DNA of 8,245 nt from positions 1-8,245 of the forward strand of contig JBHEMU010000079.1 of assembly GCA_046262415.1 (NCBI GenBank), read 5' to 3'. This document shows positions 6,278 through 8,245 of the stretch, one piece after another. A model generated the notes under the pieces. That model had not been told where the DNA came from. It worked only from the letters and a program-made list of their open reading frames with translations, and did no database searches. Numbering within the stretch: the stretch's first letter is position 1; every line of letters starts with the position of its first letter. Source of the DNA: JACDAS01 sp046262415. Its GTDB lineage: Bacteria; Actinomycetota; Thermoleophilia; Gaiellales; Gaiellaceae. The position numbers were made by a program, and so were the translations under genes.

Positions 6278-6284
6278 ATAAGTC

Positions 6285-6290
6285 AGGGGG
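6285..6290 (+). promoter_or_regulatory. Shine-Dalgarno supporting a TTG start
   Basis: AGGGGG with an 8-base spacer precedes TTG at 6299. It favours this TTG over the next one (6308) as the start of the secreted protein. Confidence 0.6.
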
Positions 6291-6298
6291 CGATTTCG

Positions 6299-7414
6299 TT
6301 GCAGCTGTTGACGAAGAGAGCATCACGGTTTCGTCAAGTTCGTGCGGGTGTCCTGGTCGTCATGCTCGGGATGCTCGCGTTCGCGCTGGTGGCGTCTATC
6401 GGCAGTGCCGCGAAGACGGCGGCGCCGGTGAACACGAACCCGCCGAAGATCGAGGGCACCGCCGAGGAAGGCGAGACGCTGAACGCGACTGCCGGGGACT
6501 GGAGCGGAACACAGCCGATCAGGTTCACCGCGCAGTGGCGACGTTGCACCCCCGCCGGTACGAACTGCGTCGCGATCGCCGGCGCCACCACCCCGACCTA
6601 CAGACTCAGGGCGGCCGACGTCGGCACCACGATCAGGATCACCGTCACGGCCAGGAACAGCGACGGTTCGGCGCAGGCGACGTCTCGGCCGACGGCGGTG
6701 GTCAAGGCGGCAGTTCCGAACGCACCGACGAACTCGTCGGCTCCGACGATCTCCGGCACGCCCAGGCAGGGCCAGACGTTGACCGCGGATCGGGGCGAGT
6801 GGAGCGGGACGTCGCCGATCGACTTCAACTACCAGTGGCAGCGTTGTGACCGAAACGGCGACACCTGCTCCAGCATCGCCGGCGCGACGAAGCAGACGCA
6901 CGTCCTGACGTCCGCCGACGTCGGCAACACGGTGCGCGTCCGGGTGACCGCGACGAACTCCGCCGGCAGGACGACCACGTACTCGCGGCCGACCGCCCTC
7001 GTTGCCGGGGCCACCAAGCCGCCGCCGCCCCCGCCGCCTCCGGGCTCGGTGATCCCGGTCTCACAGGTGAACTCGCCGGAGCGACTCGTGATCAGCGAAG
7101 CGCGGTTCGAGCCTGCCGTGATCCGCTCGCGGAACGAGATCGTGACGATTCGCTTCCGGATCATGGACACGAAGGGCCGTTTGGTCAGCGGCGCCCTCGT
7201 GCTGGCGACGCCGCTGCCCTACGTGTGGGCCTCGGCCCCGGCCGAGACGGCGTCGGACTCGCGCGGCGTCGCAACCGTGCAGTTCCGGATCCGTCGGCTC
7301 GTGCCTCGGAAGTCGGCGATCGTCGTCTTCGCGCGGGCCAGGAAGCCGGGCGACAACATCCTCACGGGCGTCTCGAGCCGCCGGCTCGTGCAGGTGCTGG
7401 TCAACATCGGCTAG
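6299..7414 (+). CDS. Secreted or membrane-tethered protein with two Ig-like repeats
   Basis: 371 residues from a TTG start. The N-terminus is basic (seven K/R before residue 16), followed by a hydrophobic stretch at about 16-35 and small residues SIGSAAKTAA. It is a signal peptide or an uncleaved anchor. Two tandem Ig-like modules follow (about 43-137 and 143-237), each with G-x-W-SG, QW-x-R-C-(6)-C, IAGAT and ADVG-T-R...VTA-N-S-x-G motifs. The cysteine pairs C83/C90 and C183/C190 probably form disulfides outside the cell. Eight consecutive prolines (241-248) lead to a C-terminal beta-rich domain (about 262-371) without cysteines, including FRIMDTKGRLVSGALV and DSRGVATVQFRIR, resembling bacterial Ig-like or carboxypeptidase-regulatory-like folds. 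No catalytic motif, sortase signal or C-terminal anchor is visible. A structural, adhesive or ligand-binding surface role is possible but not shown. The gene is divergent from marR and probably controlled by it. I do not recognise a named family. Confidence 0.82.
   Translation: MQLLTKRASRFRQVRAGVLVVMLGMLAFALVASIGSAAKTAAPVNTNPPKIEGTAEEGETLNATAGDWSGTQPIRFTAQWRRCTPAGTNCVAIAGATTPTYRLRAADVGTTIRITVTARNSDGSAQATSRPTAVVKAAVPNAPTNSSAPTISGTPRQGQTLTADRGEWSGTSPIDFNYQWQRCDRNGDTCSSIAGATKQTHVLTSADVGNTVRVRVTATNSAGRTTTYSRPTALVAGATKPPPPPPPPGSVIPVSQVNSPERLVISEARFEPAVIRSRNEIVTIRFRIMDTKGRLVSGALVLATPLPYVWASAPAETASDSRGVATVQFRIRRLVPRKSAIVVFARARKPGDNILTGVSSRRLVQVLVNIG
6425..7009 (+). repeat. Two tandem Ig-like coding repeats, period 300 bp
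   Basis: Codons for residues 43-137 (6425-6709) and 143-237 (6725-7009) align with no gaps at an offset of exactly 100 residues. By hand I count 49 identical residues of 95. The conserved core includes the WSG turn, the QW, both cysteines, IAGAT and the ADVG segment. This is an internal duplication that has diverged well beyond recent recombination. Confidence 0.85.
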
Positions 7415-7429
7415 GCGTGCTCGCGAGTG

Positions 7430-7454
7430 GGGCCGGGGCGCCCTGCCCCGGCCC
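7430..7454 (+). terminator. GC-rich hairpin after the secreted-protein gene
   Basis: A perfect 10-bp stem (GGGCCGGGGC at 7430-7439 with GCCCCGGCCC at 7445-7454) closes a 5-base loop, beginning 15 bases after the TAG. It is all G and C and has no T-tract behind it, so it is not a textbook intrinsic terminator. Position and strength still make a transcription-ending or 3'-end-protecting role likely; U-less hairpins are often proposed in GC-rich Actinobacteria. Confidence 0.5.
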
Positions 7455-7484
7455 GCTCGGCCGCCCGCGGCTCTGCCGCCAATC

Positions 7485-7513
7485 AGCCAGTGAAAGCCGT
7501 GCCTACACTGGCT
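7485..7513. promoter_or_regulatory. Inverted repeat overlapping a -10-like hexamer before phoH
   Basis: AGCCAGTG (7485-7492) and CACTGGCT (7506-7513) are perfect 8-bp inverted arms separated by 13 bases. The right arm overlaps TACACT (7504-7509), which fits the TANNNT -10 pattern and lies eight bases before the GTG of phoH. No TTGACA-like -35 is seen at normal spacing. The repeat could be an operator, or a small hairpin if transcription starts further upstream. The repeat is certain; the promoter assignment is tentative. Confidence 0.45.
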
Positions 7514-7517
7514 AGCG

Positions 7518-8245
7518 GTGCAGGAGGTGCTCTCGGTCTCCAACGACGTCGCTGCCGAGCTGGCCGGAGTGGGCGACGGCGTCCTCGACGCGCTGCGCGA
7601 CCGCCTGCGCTGCACGATCCTCCTGCGCGGGAACCGGCTGACGATCGAGGGCGACGACGAGCACGTGGCCGAGGCGAGGGCCGTGGTCGGCGAGCTCGTC
7701 GAGCTGGTCGAGGGCGGGCACGAGATCGGGCCGGGCACGGTCGACGCGGTCGTGGGAGCGCTGGACGAGGCCGAGGACATCAGGCACGTGCTCGACGACG
7801 TCGTCTGGCGTCACCGCGGCAAGAAGATCGCACCGAAGACAGTGACCCAGAAGCACTACGTCGACGCGATCCGGGGGCACACCGTCACGTTCGGCATCGG
7901 CCCGGCGGGGACGGGCAAGACCTACCTCGCCGTGGCGCAAGCGGTGAGCCAGCTGATCAGCGGCAGTGTCCAGCGGCTGATTCTTTCGCGCCCCGCGGTC
8001 GAGGCCGGCGAGCGCCTCGGGTTCCTCCCGGGCGACGTGCTCGCGAAGGTCGACCCGTACATGCGACCGCTCTTCGACGCCCTCTACGACACGATGGACC
8101 CGGACAAGCTGAACACCTACATGGAGCGCGGGACGATCGAGGTCGCGCCCCTCGCGTTCATGCGGGGCCGCACCCTGAACGACTCCTTCATCATCCTCGA
8201 CGAGGCCCAGAACACGAGCCCGGAGCAGATGCAGATGTTCCTGAC
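7518..8245 (+). CDS. phoH: PhoH-family P-loop ATPase, N-terminal part
   Basis: 242 codons are visible before the window ends; the family is usually about 320-350 residues. After a small N-terminal alpha/beta domain (ILLRGNRLTIEGDDEHVAEA, about 34-53) comes the PhoH ATPase core. This has KTVTQKHYVDAIRGHTVTFG, Walker A GPAGTGKT at 128-135, LILSRPAVEAGERLGFLPGD, a KVDPYMRPLFDALYD segment, FMRGRTLNDSF, and Walker B IILDEAQN with D228 and E229. PhoH/YbeZ proteins are cytoplasmic ATPases tied to RNA metabolism and often encoded beside ybeY, the expected next gene. A TGA at 7491-7493 in this frame makes GTG 7518 the only possible upstream canonical start. It has no Shine-Dalgarno before it (AGGAGG lies just inside the gene), while a TACACT hexamer ends eight bases upstream, so a leaderless message is plausible. 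Truncated at the right by the window edge. Confidence 0.93.
   Translation, partial: MQEVLSVSNDVAAELAGVGDGVLDALRDRLRCTILLRGNRLTIEGDDEHVAEARAVVGELVELVEGGHEIGPGTVDAVVGALDEAEDIRHVLDDVVWRHRGKKIAPKTVTQKHYVDAIRGHTVTFGIGPAGTGKTYLAVAQAVSQLISGSVQRLILSRPAVEAGERLGFLPGDVLAKVDPYMRPLFDALYDTMDPDKLNTYMERGTIEVAPLAFMRGRTLNDSFIILDEAQNTSPEQMQMFL

Overview
The window is about 8.2 kb of very GC-rich bacterial DNA with tightly packed, mostly overlapping genes. Gene content and order (hemW, hrcA, dnaJ, prmA, mtaB, a HIT-family gene, a yqeY-family gene, then phoH), frequent non-ATG starts, and a secreted protein built from Trp/Cys-containing Ig-like repeats all suggest an actinobacterium. A deep-branching Thermoleophilia-type lineage is my best guess. 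That placement is inference from gene order and composition; no rRNA or other marker gene is present.

Positions 1-5723, plus strand, form one long housekeeping cluster. It runs from the 3' end of hemW (heme chaperone), through hrcA (heat-shock repressor), dnaJ (Hsp40), prmA (ribosomal protein L11 methyltransferase), mtaB (tRNA ms2t6A methylthiotransferase) and a hinT-like HIT hydrolase, to a yqeY-family gene. Four junctions are 4- or 8-base overlaps. prmA and the HIT gene have no ATG, GTG or TTG start that gives a full-length protein. Both appear to start at CTG, the HIT gene with a very good Shine-Dalgarno sequence. The only sizeable gap in the cluster, between hrcA and dnaJ, is occupied exactly by a 170-bp element with long terminal inverted repeats, resembling a MITE.

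Positions 5720-7414 hold two genes unlike the cluster: a MarR-family regulator on the minus strand and, divergent from it, a secreted protein with two exactly 100-residue Ig-like repeats. The AT-rich gap between them (6203-6298) contains a nested set of TCGTA/TACGA half-sites, a candidate operator. The marR gene ends tail-to-tail with yqeY, the two stop codons overlapping.

Positions 7415-8245 hold a strong GC hairpin, then an inverted repeat overlapping a -10-like hexamer immediately before a GTG start, and then the 5' two-thirds of phoH, which runs off the window. phoH usually belongs to the same conserved neighbourhood as yqeY, so the marR/secreted-protein pair looks inserted into it.

There is no gene-free stretch over 300 bases. 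I found no tRNA, rRNA, CRISPR array or transposase gene. I do not see an obvious new multi-gene system. The most unusual items are the inverted-repeat element between hrcA and dnaJ, the two CTG starts, and the palindrome cluster in the divergent promoter.
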